Below, piece after piece: positions 9,558-21,082 of a stretch of DNA of 64,000 bases (positions within the stretch are counted from its first letter, which is position 1; each line of letters starts with the position of its first letter). Location of the stretch: contig JAIQDT010003556.1 in NCBI GenBank assembly GCA_021521415.1, positions 62,001-126,000 of the forward strand, in the 5' to 3' direction. Under the pieces are notes generated by a model that was given only the letters and a program-made list of their open reading frames with translations, did no database searches and was not told the origin of the DNA. The stretch is from Bidens hawaiensis (taxonomy: Eukaryota; Streptophyta; Magnoliopsida; Asterales; Asteraceae). The position numbers and the translations under genes were made by a program.

Positions 9558-10833
9558 AAACCCACCTTAGATTAACGACAAACGAGTATAAATACGAATA
9601 AGCGAGGTAACGAATAAGCGAGTCGTCCACTACACGTCAAACGATATATCCAATTTAGAATCTGAGATTTTAGGATACGATAACATAAGTCAAAAAGAAC
9701 TTATTACCGCTGGAATCAATCCAAATGGACGTTTAGATTTCAAGTTATGTTTGTTTTAAGATTTAAGCGAGTTGGTACTGACCAGAATCCGAACAGCAAG
9801 TCAGAAGTCGGGTTTTGGTCAATGGCATTAATTTTGTTACGAGAATAAAATCCTTCTGGACCGAACGTTGAATCCAATCAGAAGTATGAGAAAACATTAA
9901 GTCAAACTTTTTGACTGATTTGCCCTTTATAGAGTTTTAGACGAATTGACCAGTTAACACCCTACAACCACCGAAATTGATTGAAGGTTATTGACTAGGG
10001 AATATGTATGAATGATTTCAATGTTTACAACTTACCCGGAAAGTGAAAGGATCAAGAGAAACGATGAGTTAAAGGTCCACACGTATGCAAAGTCAACCGT
10101 TTATGAGCGTATCTTCAACAATACATCAAAAACTGAAGAAGATGATGAATGTTGGAGGTAGGTGACGGATGGAGGGTGTCTATTTAGGGTTTAGGGAAGT
10201 TTATGGCTTGAGAAATAAGGGTTGCTTATAGAGGAAACACTAAATTGAACTAATTATGGTTATTTACTCGTTTAAGAAACCGAATTGAGTTTTAATGATC
10301 AAATCAACATTAAAATCAGTAAAATTCGTTCTTGGACAATGTTTAATGAATATGGACATGTGTTTAACCTTTGGGGGATCTCTTGGGGCTTAAAACACTT
10401 GATTTATGCCAAAAATAAGTGATTTAGATACCAAAAACGAATTAGGAAACAAAATAATCAATTAATGACAAAATCGGGTATAATAACTTAAAGATTTTGG
10501 TTTGGATAGCAATAAAACGAAATTGAAATGTTTTATAACATTAGTTAACATATATCTTGGAGCTTAAGTTTCGTTAATTTAATCGAAAATGTGAAAAAAT
10601 TGGCAAAACTAGTCCCTGCAGTTCCCGAAAATGCGATGTTTAACCGTTTTAAGCGATTTTAAAAGTTTTTATGGGCTATTTGGTATAATTGAAAGTAATG
10701 AAATTATAAAATAAGTTAAACCAAGTTAAATACCAATAAATACAAGTTTTAAATAGTTGGAAAGATCCAAATTACGTTCCCGAATCGGTTTAAACTTAAA
10801 CGAATACAAATACGAAAAATCTGAGATGTTACA
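9558..10833 (-). mobile_element. Inverted Athila-type LTR head
   Basis: Read on the minus strand from 10833, this begins TGTAACATCTCAGATTTTT and follows the 3' LTR (21083 to about 22330) in order, through blocks such as GTCGGGTTTTGG, the CGAACGTTGAATC block, the GTTATTGACTAGGGAATAT block and CCTAAGGTGRGTTT. It is clearly diverged from that copy. It stops at 9558, where element A begins. Confidence 0.75.
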
Positions 10834-11284
10834 TTAATTGCACACTAGCATGTCTATGGTTTTTATATGGTTTGTTATGGTTTGATTGATTATTACTCAC
10901 ATATGCTTGTTTGCGTATTTAACATTTATCATATATTATATAGATATTACTGTTAGTGTCAAAATTGGTGATCATCTCACTCAACATGTGTTGTTAACAA
11001 ACTCTATTATTTTCTATGCATATGCAGGTTCCTTTTGAATTGAAGTTTGACGTGAAAAGGACATCTAGACCAGACCTTAGGATTTAACGAAGACAATCAC
11101 TATTTAAGTTTATCTTGGATTATATTTATTTATTTGAATTGTTTTGTAATATTCGTAAAATTGTGTGTAGTCTTTGAAATAAAATAATTAAATAGATATT
11201 TTTATTTATATTCATGATAGTATCTTCGAGCTGTAAACAATCAGCTCATGACCCGACATTTCCACCTTAAGTAGGGGTGTGACA
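10834..11284 (+). mobile_element. Truncated 5' LTR tail of the Athila element
   Basis: This matches 22603-23010 of the 3' LTR: GCACACTAGCA, the CACATATG...TTTGTTTG stretch, TCACTCAACATGTGTTGTT, the GACGTGAAAAGGACA block and GTATCTTCGAGCTGT. It then continues with about 60 bases that the 3' copy lacks, ending in AGGGGTGTGACA directly before the PBS. The LTR head is missing on this strand and replaced by the inverted head. Confidence 0.8.
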
Positions 11285-11287
11285 GAT

Positions 11288-11300
11288 TGATATCAGAGCC
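11288..11300 (+). promoter_or_regulatory. Primer-binding site, Athila element
   Basis: TGATATCAGAGCC lies three bases after the LTR end and differs by one base from the Met-tRNA site TGGTATCAGAGCC. It marks 11284 as the LTR end. Confidence 0.75.
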
Positions 11301-11994
11301 GAAGGTTTTAAGATAGGTCGTTAAAAATTGTCCTAGTCATATGTTAGGACCACATACGTGCTGATCTGAACTACTTTATGTGCTATTTAATTGTTTACAG
11401 TTTAATTAGGTTAATTATTTTATTTTATTTTATCTTATTTATTTGTTGCACACATAAATTCCGAGGCTATACCTCACCATTCAAAATATTTTCTAAATCT
11501 TTTATTTTTAGTAGATTGCCTTTTATTTTAGAAAATTCCTTAGAAATTCCTGTATTTTGTTTTCACTCCCTTTCCTTAGGGCATGGGAGTATGACATACA
11601 TGCTACATAAGTATATTACCGGGAACTCTTGGCGATTGTGTTATTAGCTTTGATTAGATTTACTTGCTACATACGTGCTACTTCTTTTGTTTTACATTGT
11701 TTCCGAGTCGTAGGAGTCTAATTAAATTTAGTCTATTTTTAATTTTAGTTTATTTTTTGAGTCTTTTATATTTTAGTCTACTTACTCGGTTTTGTGCGTT
11801 TTGTAGGTATATGCCACATCTTCATTCGCACGGACCACCTGTGGATTGTCTTGGACCTACTCCGTTAAAGTTCGAGGCCAGTTCATCTTCTTCAGAAAAG
11901 CTACCGATCAACATAGATTAACATAGATTCTACACCAAAATCATCACCAACAATTGCACCGCCATCAAGTCCCATAAACTTTCCTATTAATCAA
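11301..11994 (+). other. Athila 5' leader with possible splice acceptor
   Basis: The leader is T-rich and without Athila domains. A pyrimidine-rich acceptor GCGTTTTGTAG (AG at 11805-11806) precedes a short open frame, ATG at 11811, that begins MPHLHSHG and ends at 11921. This may be a spliced leader exon or the true Gag start broken by a stop. Gag-like sequence begins after 11995. Confidence 0.4.
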
Positions 11995-13408
11995 ATGGCT
12001 TTTAACAACCTAACCGTTTACTAGCAAGCCTTCGAGGGTTTCACCAAAATTCATTCACCCATCATCATTCCTGAAATTAATAAACCGAATTCATGGCAAA
12101 TCCCAGCCCACATCGTGGTCGCTCTCACCCAAAACAATCAGTTTCATGTCCGTGAAGATGAAGACACACCATCACATTAACCGTCTCACCCATGTTCTTA
12201 GGACTTTCAATTTGCAAAGTGCTAATGAATATGCGACTTTCTTGCATTTGTTCTCGTTTTCACTCGCGGGACGAGCCACCACTTGGCTCGATTCGCAACC
12301 AGCTGGGGAATTCACTACTTGGGAGGCGCTTCGTTCAACATTTATTAAGAAATACTTTCCGCCTGCCAAAGCATATCGTCTCTGTGATCAAGTCCACTCC
12401 TTTCACATGAAGCCAGACGAACCTTACTACAAAGCTTGGGAGCGTTTCCAGAACTTATTTTCCCATTGTTCACAGCATGGTCTCACTCTTTGGGCTCTTG
12501 TTGAGAAGTTTTACTATAGGCTGAACTACGAAACTCAAGCTCGGTTCGACACAGCTGCTGGGGGTAATTTGATGGATAGGAAGAGCGCGGCTGAATGTAA
12601 TGAGATATTTTAGAGTTTTGCAAAATTAGAATACGCGAAGAAGCCACGTTAGGGGAATTACAATCCCGTCACTAGTGCCCCCTCATCCATTCGAGATGTG
12701 CACTAGGTTAATCTGGATACTGGTGTGGCTGCTGCTTTGGAGAATTTAATCGGGTAGATGGAAGAGTTGAGGGCTAGAGTGGATAAGTGTGAGTTCTGCA
12801 AGGGTGGTCATGGTACTTTGGAATGGCCGTTGATGAATAATCAAGAGGTGGATTTTGTAGTTGGTCAGACAGGTTCCCAAATACTTACACCAATAGCAAT
12901 AATCAGAATTGGAACAATTACAAGAACCATAACTAGAATCAAAACAACTCAAATTGGCATCCGGCCGGCGTACCACCTTGTTTTCAAGTTGCTTACAACA
13001 GGGGACAAGGTCGGTATAACAATGGGGGTTCGGATGTTCAAAGTGCAAGTAATGGGAAAGATCTGAGTGTTGGAATGGATAGGTTGGAAGAGATAATGCA
13101 GCAAATTCTTGCTAGTGATCAAGTCAATCAGAAGACTCTTACCTATCATGATCTACTTTTGAAAAATCATCGATCATCACTACTTGACCTTCAAAGGTCC
13201 GTTGGTTATTGACATTGATCGACGTTTAGATAAGAGACTTCTGGGACATTTTTCAGGTTTTACTCAACAGAATCCAATCGCTCAATTAAAAGCAATTACT
13301 GCTCGTAGAGGAAGGGTTTTGGGTCCTGAGGTAGGCAAAGGTGAGGTTGAAGTTGAAGATGAAGAACTGGTGGATGAAAAAATAGAAACGGAGAGAAGTT
13401 GGATTTAA
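11995..13408 (+). pseudogene. Athila-type Gag, degenerate
   Basis: This is the particle-forming Gag. The clearest part is 12146-12613, which contains the retrotransposon gag domain: a hydrophobic FSFSLAGRATTWLDSQPAG block, TTWEALRSTFIKKYFPP, and the YYKAWERFQNL and FYYRLN stretches. Further on lies CEFCKGGHGTLEW (about 12788-12826), a zinc-knuckle relic whose last cysteine has become tryptophan. Stops interrupt the frame at 12613 and again near 12660, 12756 and 13066, and a further open block covers 13184-13408. The start at 11995 (ATGGCTTTTAAC) is tentative. Confidence 0.8.
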
Positions 13409-13439
13409 GCGAGCTTACACCGACTCACTTGTCTTTCTC

Positions 13440-14990
13440 ATTAGCCGATCGCTCAGTTAAATACTCGCGGGGAATTATTGAAAATTTGCTAGTATAAGTT
13501 GAAAGTTTGTTTTCCCGGTGGATTTTGTGGTGCTCGATATGGAGACCGACGATAGGGTCTCCATTATTCTTGGTCGTCCTTTTTTACGTACCGCGGAGGC
13601 GCTTATCAATGTGTATGACGGAAAGATCACACTTCGGGTAGGTGATGAGAATGTTACTTATGATGTTGAGAGGTCGATGCACCATTCGAGTGATCAAGAT
13701 GATTTTAGTGGTCCATGCCATTCTTTTTATTTTCTTAACTCATTTATTACAGGTATGGATAGTTGGTTCGACTATATTTGTGGTACCGATCTTGTTGGAG
13801 GTATGGGTAATGGTGTGTTGGATTGTGATGGTTTGGATGATAATGGTTCGAATTGTGATGAGTTGGTTGAGATTTTGGGGTTGCCCGAGATTATGAAAGT
13901 GAATGAGGTTAGATGTGAGAATGAGGCGGGTCCCGTTGAGAAACCCGCTCTGTTGGAGTTGAAAGTCCTTCCATCGCATTTAGAGTATGCTTATCTTGAA
14001 GAGATCTCGAATTTGCCCGTTATTGTGTTCTCCAAGTTGACGAAGGAGAAAAAGTTGAAGTTGCTGGAGGTTTTAAAGTTACATAAGGGGGTAATTGCAT
14101 GGATACTTTCCAACATTCATGGTATTAGCCCTGCTTATTGTATGCACCGAATTCTAATTGAGGATGAATACAAACCGGTGGTGCAACCTCAAATGCGTCT
14201 TAATCCAAACATGCAAGAAGTTATGAAGAAAGAAGTTTTGAAGTTGATGGATGTCGGGATGATTTGTCTGATTTCAGATTCTCCATGGATGAGCCCGACC
14301 CAATTTTTCCCGAAGAAAGGGGGTATGACGGTGGTTATGAATGAGAAGAACGAGCTCATCCTTTCACGTACGGTTACTGGTTGGCTTGTTTGAATTGATT
14401 TTCGAATGTTGAATAATGCCACCCAGAAGGATAATTTTCCTTTGTCGTTTATTGATCAAAATGTTGGAGCGTCTTGCAGGTCAGCAGTTTTATTGTTTTC
14501 TCAACATTTTTTTGGGTTATTTTCAGATCCCTATTGCACCGGAAGATCAAGAGAAGACGACTTTTACATGTCCTTATGTGACGTGTGCATACCGTCGCAT
14601 GCTTTTTGGGTTATGTAACGCTCCGGCCTCTTTTCAGCGTTGTATGGTGGCCATTTTTAGGATATGATAGAGACATCCATGGAGGTGTTTATGGACGATT
14701 TCTCGGTTTACGGCAATTCTTTCTATCATTATTTGGCTAATCCTGAGAAGATGTTGAAGAGATGCATTGAAACGAAGTTAATGTTGAATTGGGAAAGATG
14801 CCATCTTATGGTGACGGAATGAATCTTGTTGGGTCATAAGATTTCAAGAGATGGTATAAAGGTGGATTGGGCAAAGATTGACACTATCAGTAGACTTCCT
14901 CCACCAACGAATGTTAAGGGGACTAGGAGTTTTCTTGATCATGTTGGGTTCTATCGGTGATTCATAAAAGATTTTACAAAAATTACACGC
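13440..14990 (+). pseudogene. Athila-type protease and reverse transcriptase, degenerate
   Basis: The retropepsin end is seen as DFVVLDMETDD followed by IILGRPFLRTAEALI near 13518-13610. The catalytic D-T/S-G loop upstream is not readable. RT follows: HRILIEDEYKPVVQPQ, LNPNMQEVMKKEVLKL, ISDSPWMSPTQFFPKKGG and the RTVTGW block up to a stop at 14391-14393. In another frame FTCPYVTCAYRRMLFGLCN and APASFQRCMV follow. The polymerase motif FMDD is encoded around 14690-14700, with DFSVYGNSF after it. At least three frame changes and several stops, including TGA near 14820 and 14958, show that it is dead. Confidence 0.88.
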
Positions 14991-15480
14991 CCGATGACCC
15001 GACTCCTTGACAAAGATGTTCCATTTATTTTTTATGAAAAATGTTTGAAAGCGTTTAAGTATTTGAAAGAAAAACTCGTGAGCTCTCCTATTCTTTGTTC
15101 ACCTGATTGGAGCTTGCCTTTTGAGCTCATGTGTGATGCTAGCAATTATGCTTGGAGCGGTTTTGGGGAAAAGGCGAGATGAACATTTTCATCCTATTTA
15201 TTATGCTAGCAAGACGTTAAACGATGCTCAAGAAAACTACACCACCACCGAGAAGGAACTCTTAGCTGTTGTTTTTTCATTTGATAAGTTCCGCTCATAT
15301 CTCGTGCTTTCATAGACCACTGTTTTTACCGATCATTCTGTGCTGCGTTTTCTCTTCCAGAAGAAGTATGCGAAGTCGCGTCTTATACTATGGATTCTTC
15401 TACTTTCCGAGTTTAACATAGGGATCAAAGATAAGAAGGGTGCGGAGAATGTAGCGGCTGATCATCTCTCCCGTTTAGAA
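14991..15480 (+). pseudogene. Athila-type RNase H, degenerate
   Basis: The connection and RNase H are recognisable: MTRLLDKDVPF, FELMCDASNYAWS with the first catalytic aspartate, then after a frame change HPIYYASKTLNDAQ, NYTTTEKELLAVVF with the catalytic glutamate, FDKFRSYL, a stop in place of a coding triplet at 15313, and TDHSVLRFL with the third acidic residue. The end KGAENVAADHLSRLE (to about 15480) is typical of Gypsy RNase H. Confidence 0.88.
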
Positions 15481-16860
15481 TATCCAAAGATAGAAGATAT
15501 GCGTGGGGAGGACGTTGGAGATGCATTCCCTAATGAATCGATTAATTTTGTTGCGGCTGAAAAGAAAGGTATGCCATGGTTTACTGATTTTGCAAATTAT
15601 ATGCTAATGGTGTCGTGCTGATGGGAATGACTACGCAACAAAAGAAGAAGTTTTTCCGAGATGTTAACACTATGTTTGGGATGATCCGTTCTTGTCCAAG
15701 ATTGGTGGTGATCGGATTCTCCGAAGGTGTGTAATGAGAGAAGAAGGGTTAGATATTCTTAAACATGTTCATGAAGGTTTGACAGAGGTCATCATGGTGC
15801 GCATGCTACAACTCAAAAGGTATTTGATTGTGGTTTGTATTGGCCTACAGTTGTTGTTAAAGATGCTGTGGAGTTTGTGAAAATGTGTGATGCATGCCAA
15901 AGAATTGGTAATATTTCCTCCAAAAACTAGATGGCTCAAAACCCAATACAAACTCTTGAAATTTTTTATGCTTGGGGCATCGACTTCATGTTCCCACATC
16001 TAACGGTAATAAGTATATTCTCGTAGAAATTGATTATGTGTCGAAGTGGGTTGAATCCCAAGCATTGACTACCAATGATGCTCGGGTGGTTGTGAAGTTT
16101 CTTAAAAAGTTGTTTACTCGTTTCGGTACTCCGAGAGCTATTTTTTAGTGATCGGGGCAACCACTTTTGCAACACTGTCATGAAGAAGGCATTAGCTCGT
16201 TATGGGGTTACTTATCGTACCTTTATCGCGTATCACCCACAAACAAATGGTCAAGTCAAGAATGCAAATAGAGTGGTGAAGAGGATTTTGGAGAAGACGG
16301 TGGGAGTAAGTCGAAAGGATTGGTTGGAGAAGTTGGATGATGCGTTGTGGTTGTTTCAAACTGCGTACAAAACTCCCTTGGGTACTACACCGTTCATGCT
16401 TGTGTACGGTAAATCATGGCATCTTCCCATTGAGTTAGAACACCGTGCATTATGGGCATTGAAGATGGTTAATATTGATTTTACTAAAGCGGCTAGGAAG
16501 AGATACTTTCAAATCCATGAGTTGGAAAAGCTTCGTGATGCTACATATTCTCGATCATTGAATATTAAAGAGAAAAAAAAGTTTTACATGATCGACGGTT
16601 GAAGGGAGGTAAAGAGTTTAAGAATGGAGATAAATTATTATTGTTCAACTCTCGCTTGAAGTTGTTTGCACGTAAACTAAGATCAAAGAGGACGGGACCG
16701 TATTTGGTGAAAGAAGTTTCCTGTATGGAGTGGTGGAGCTAGAGAATTCGGATAATGGAACGTCTTGGAAGGTTAACGGTCATCGTTTGAAGCATTATCT
16801 TGGATGGCCGTAGGACTCAATCGAGATGAAGGAAACTCCTCTCGATCAATCGCATTAAAT
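15481..16860 (+). pseudogene. Athila-type integrase, degenerate
   Basis: Integrase inserts the cDNA. The N-terminal zinc-binding part is only partly readable (IRRCV-like, HEGL near 15720-15780, and an [10 protein letters not shown] relic near 15884-15912). The core has EIFYAWGIDFM near 15957 and, after stops, RYGVTYRTFIAYHPQTNGQ at 16198-16254, which precedes the expected glutamate. That position reads VKNANR, so the glutamate has been lost. The C-terminal DWLEKLDDALWLFQTAYKT and FMLVYGKSWHLPIELEH blocks are well kept (16318-16445). The end lies near 16813. Confidence 0.85.
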
Positions 16861-18251
16861 CGTCACACGAATTTCTTGAGTGAAAGCTCAAGTGTAGAGT
16901 TTGTACATTTTATATTATTTTTATTTCTATTTTATTTTTATTTTTTTCTTTGAATCACTAACAATTGTTTTTCATAATTTTGTTTTGTGTCATAGAGTCA
17001 TTTTCAAGGAATCATTACCGTTATCAATAGGGGAATCAACAAGGTATTGGAAGTTCCAGGTAAGTTTTACACGTAAAAATGGCATAAAATCGGTACAGGA
17101 GCACCGGTAATTTTTCAAAAAATTTTCTAAGGCAAATAGGCTTCAAAAACAAAGAAACTCTCTGGAAAATGCCCCTCGTCACGCCGTTCAACGAGGGAAG
17201 ACACCCAAGTCACGCAACGCGGCTAAGTCATGACCACCAGCCACCACGCCACGTCGCACGGCCAGGTGGTGAAGTCCGGGTCGTGCGGCGCGACCAGCCC
17301 GCTTTCCAGTTTTCAATTTTTTTTAAAAAAAATGCCAATTATACTCATTTTTTCCCATTCTTTCAAATCTCCATTCTCCTACCTCTCAAAACCCACGAAC
17401 CCTAACCCCTTTTTTCACACAATCCACTATTTTTTCATCATTTTTCTTCAAGTTAAACCACCAAATCACTAACATATCATCATCTAATCATAACCCGCCA
17501 ACAATTTTCAATTAAACTTCAACATTCAAGTCAAAAGCACCACTTTTCATTCCGAAGTTTTTGCTTCATATTCCTTGTGTTATCAACATTAAGTATGATT
17601 TCTTGTCATTTTTGTATTTGGTTTTGTATTTTGAGTCTTGTTTTATGGTTTAGTTTGTTAGTTTTTGTAATATATATTGTCTGGTTTGTGTATAATTGTC
17701 AGTTGCTTGAGTTAGTTTGAGTTTTTTTGGTGGCGGATTGGATTAATTTAGAATATAATTTTTGGCGGTGGGGTTTGTTTGGTTTGAAATATTTGTTAAA
17801 TTTTTGGTTGCTGACGTTTGGTTTGGTTTTGCAAAAGTGTAAATATTGGTGCGGTTGAGCCATTTTGGGTTTTAATGTATACATTATGGTTAAAAATGAA
17901 AGATGATTGTTGAACATTGATGCTTGCTTGTTACTAGTTTGGAAAACAAAATTTTTATATAAATCATATCTTTTGGTTTTTCTTTAATTTGTGACTCAAT
18001 GTTCGGTTATATAGCAGTTAGGCTTAATTGGGACAACTAAAGTGCCTTGGGAGGTAATGACATTGATTCCATGTTGTAATGTCCATTAGTTTGTTTAAAT
18101 TCGTTTTGAAGTTTTGAATATCCGTTCACTTTATTTGATAAAAAGGTCGCTCGCTCGTATTCAATCTCCATGCGGACGAGTTCGATTTTGATTATTTTTA
18201 CCCGGATATTAACTTTCTCCATTTCTTTGCTTGTTTGTTTATATTTTTAGG
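16861..18251 (+). other. Athila pol-ORF3 spacer with possible intron and GC-rich island
   Basis: A consensus donor CCAG|GTAAGT (GT at 17060-17061) and an acceptor TATATTTTTAG (AG at 18249-18250) bracket about 1.2 kb and sit just before the ORF3 start. Inside lies a sharply GC-rich block, about 17165-17305, in otherwise AT-rich DNA. The rest is T-rich on one strand and shows no domain. An intron is inferred from the splice signals only. Confidence 0.45.
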
Positions 18252-19775
18252 ATGCCAGGTGAAGGTTCTTCGCAAGGGGCGGCTAAAAGAAGACGGGGTC
18301 CGGTTCTACGGCCACAAGGCGAGTCGGCGAAGGTTGAGATTGCCACACCGAAGAAAAGAATTATTAATTATAGAGATGGAGGTGTGCCCCTAAAAAAAAG
18401 GTTCAAATATTCGTTAAAGTCCATTGCTTCGTTTTGCAAAAGATTCAGATGAGAAGGCGAAGTTGGATTGTCTTATTAATTCGGATTTGCTTGTGTTAAG
18501 ACCATTGATTGGAGAGTATTGGATGAAATTGGTCAGAGGGAACGGATCGAGGAACTTTGGGGTCCAAAATTCAAGGCGATGTTGTGCATTAGGGAGTCGC
18601 AATACAAGGAGCTAGCACTTGAGTTCCTATGCACATTTCAGTATAAGATGGTAATTTCAGTCAGCCAAGCGCAGTTTATTTTGCTTTAGGACAAAACATA
18701 TACCAGATGTCAATTGCCGAGTTTGGGGTGGCGAGTGGTTTTTACACGAGAGATGAAGTTGACTCACTGGAATTTCACACGAGTTTGAGGGGTGCGTTTA
18801 AGCATCCGAAGCCCATGAGTTTGACAAACACGGATTTGGCCGAGTTTTGGGGCAAGATTGCTAGTTCTCCATTTTCTGGGAGAATGGTTGGTTCGGACAT
18901 TCGTGACCCAGTTCTTCGTTACATCCACAAGATTCTGACCACAACATTGATTGGAAGAGTCAGGTGAGAATAAAATAAATTGGTTAGATTTTTTTTTGTT
19001 TACTTTTTATGGTTGAGCAGAGGCCGGTTAATTTGGCGAGTGTGTTGGCATTGTCATTTAACCGTGCAAGACGGGGTGGTACTCAGAAGAGGTCAAAGTT
19101 AGATATGGGCCCGTATGTCACATTTCTTGCTAAAAATTTGAGGGTGTTGTGAAATACAAGCCGGAATATTTAAAAAAGGGCCCGATGTGGAGTTTAATGG
19201 TATCAATGAGTTGAGGTTGGCTGTAATTTTAAAGCCCATGATCTGTTAGCATGGGAATGAGCTAGATGGGGTCCACATGTACACCCACCACCAGATTCTG
19301 AGATCGCCGCGAATATGAAATCCAAGCTTCCTACTCGTCACCAGAGGCCTTTGCATCATCAGGAGAGGCCGAGTAAGTAGTTCCTTGTTAGGGAACCCCG
19401 TCCCAAGATACACTTGATTCATTATATGACCGGATGGAGTCGGAATTTCACCAGATGAGGGGGTGCATGATTGAGCAGTTTGATGATCTAAGATGGATGA
19501 TGAGAGAGAACCAGCAGAAGCAGGATGACACATTGAGGCATTTGATGACTAGTTTAAATATTAGTTTGCCCGATCATCTTCGACAACAGAGCGTTGGGTC
19601 CAAGTGAGTCGAGTGTCCCGAGTGGTTCAGGAGGTTATGGTTGTTATTATTATGGTGCACCATTTTATATGTCGGGGTCACGTGAATTTGAGAGTGCTGA
19701 GCCGTATCATAGTTTTGAGCAGAGTGAAGAGGAGGAAGAATATGAAAAAGAGGAGGAAGACGACGAAGAATGACT
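18252..19775 (+). pseudogene. Athila ORF3 (Athila ORF-1 family, env position), degenerate
   Basis: The protein family is the one named ATHILA ORF-1 in domain collections. It lies where retroviruses carry env, and its function is unsettled. The start MPGEGSSQGAAKRRRGP at 18252 is Arg/Lys-rich and follows a splice acceptor. Diagnostic blocks are ELALEFLCTFQY near 18612, MSIAEFGVASGFYT at 18707, LAEFWGKIASSPFSG, and IRDPVLRYIHKIL to 18940. A stop at 18965-18967 and frame changes follow. Later text includes a YYGAPFY-like stretch and a run of glutamates near 19725-19770, typical of the C-terminus. It is not intact. Confidence 0.75.
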
Positions 19776-21070
19776 GTGGGGACATCACGGCAACCATGGG
19801 GAGTTGCATCTTTTATATGTTATTTTTTTCTTCTTATGATGCTTTTATTTTTATGTCGTTGGTGTATGTTATGATTGGTATTCTAAACTTATAGGTGGGG
19901 ATGGACAGGTTGGTTTTAATGTTTTTCCTAATGACACCTAAGTAAGCTTTCTTTTCTAGATTTTCTATGTAGATATCTCTTAGGTATGTCAAGAGGGGTG
20001 GTAGTGTCCGTTCATAAACGAGAGAATGAGATACAAAAAATTGGTGAGAGGTCGGTAAGGAGAGCATTCATGGAAATAGACTGGCACATTAACAGTCTCG
20101 CATATTACCAGCTAAGTCTTTTCCATTGTACTTTGTTTTTATATTTTTAGGTTTTGTTTTTCTTTAAATTTTATACTTTTAGGTTTTGTTTTTAATTTTT
20201 TGAGTCGTGTTTCCATTCCCGCATTAAAAAATTTAAGTGTGGGGATGGGAACACATGTGTCTATTTTGCTTTTAGCTTTAGTTTGATTATGATTAATTGA
20301 AAAAAAAAAGGAAAAGAAAGTTTTCAAAAGTGTCCCTTGAATATGGTTTTTTGCATAAAAACGGAAGATGATGATAATTATCAGGAATTGGTTTTTCAAA
20401 CTACTAATAATAAGATATAATATAAAGAAAACGCACTTAACTTGGTTTGTGTCGGGAGGCTCAGGCTTGAGAATGAAAGGGCGGTTTGAATGTTTGTTAT
20501 AAATGATAAATATGATTTTAGTGGGAAAAATGTTAAGTCTGTGGAAAATATGAGATGAAAGGTCGGGCATACTCAAGCATCATTTTTAGTTTGATTGTAG
20601 AAAAATTATGAATTTTATAGAAATCCGAATACATTATTATACGATGCTTGGGTAGGTTTAGCGTTAGAATATGCCAAATAGCCGGTGATATAAACTAAAT
20701 CGTACACTTCTAGCTTTAGTTGTTAACACTTCATAGGTGTATGGTTTTATAACCTTAAATCTTGTATTGATGGGATGCCTCGGGTTTGGAGGCCATGTGT
20801 CGTTTTACGGTTTTTCATCTATCTTCGGATATTTAAAAAAAAATTAAAAGGCTTTTAAGCATCAAACCTTCAGTTTTCTGCCGTCATACTCCATTACATC
20901 AATTATAGTAAAGTAAAATTTTTATGATCCAATGATCATTCCGCAGTTAGTCATACATGGTCCTCTTACTTGCATCGCATACCATTGATCAGCTAGAGAC
21001 ACGACATATGTAAACCGATAGATGAAAACTTGTAAAATCATGGACGGTAATGGGTCCGAGGTGTTGCTTG
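19776..21070 (+). other. Athila 3' untranslated region
   Basis: No domain is seen in either strand. The minus-strand ORF 20139-20576 is low-complexity and unsupported. The last 350 bases match 3517-3912 in element A in inverted orientation. The stretch is typical of the long 3' region of Athila elements. Confidence 0.6.
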
Positions 21071-21082
21071 ATAACGGGGGCA
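21071..21082 (+). promoter_or_regulatory. Polypurine tract, Athila element
   Basis: ATAACGGGGGCA lies directly before the LTR start TGTAACACC. It is a short but well-placed plus-strand primer site. Confidence 0.6.

Noticed and set aside
20139..20576. 145-residue minus-strand ORF
   Set aside because: Phe/Ile/Lys-rich, low complexity, antisense to the Athila 3' UTR, no domain.
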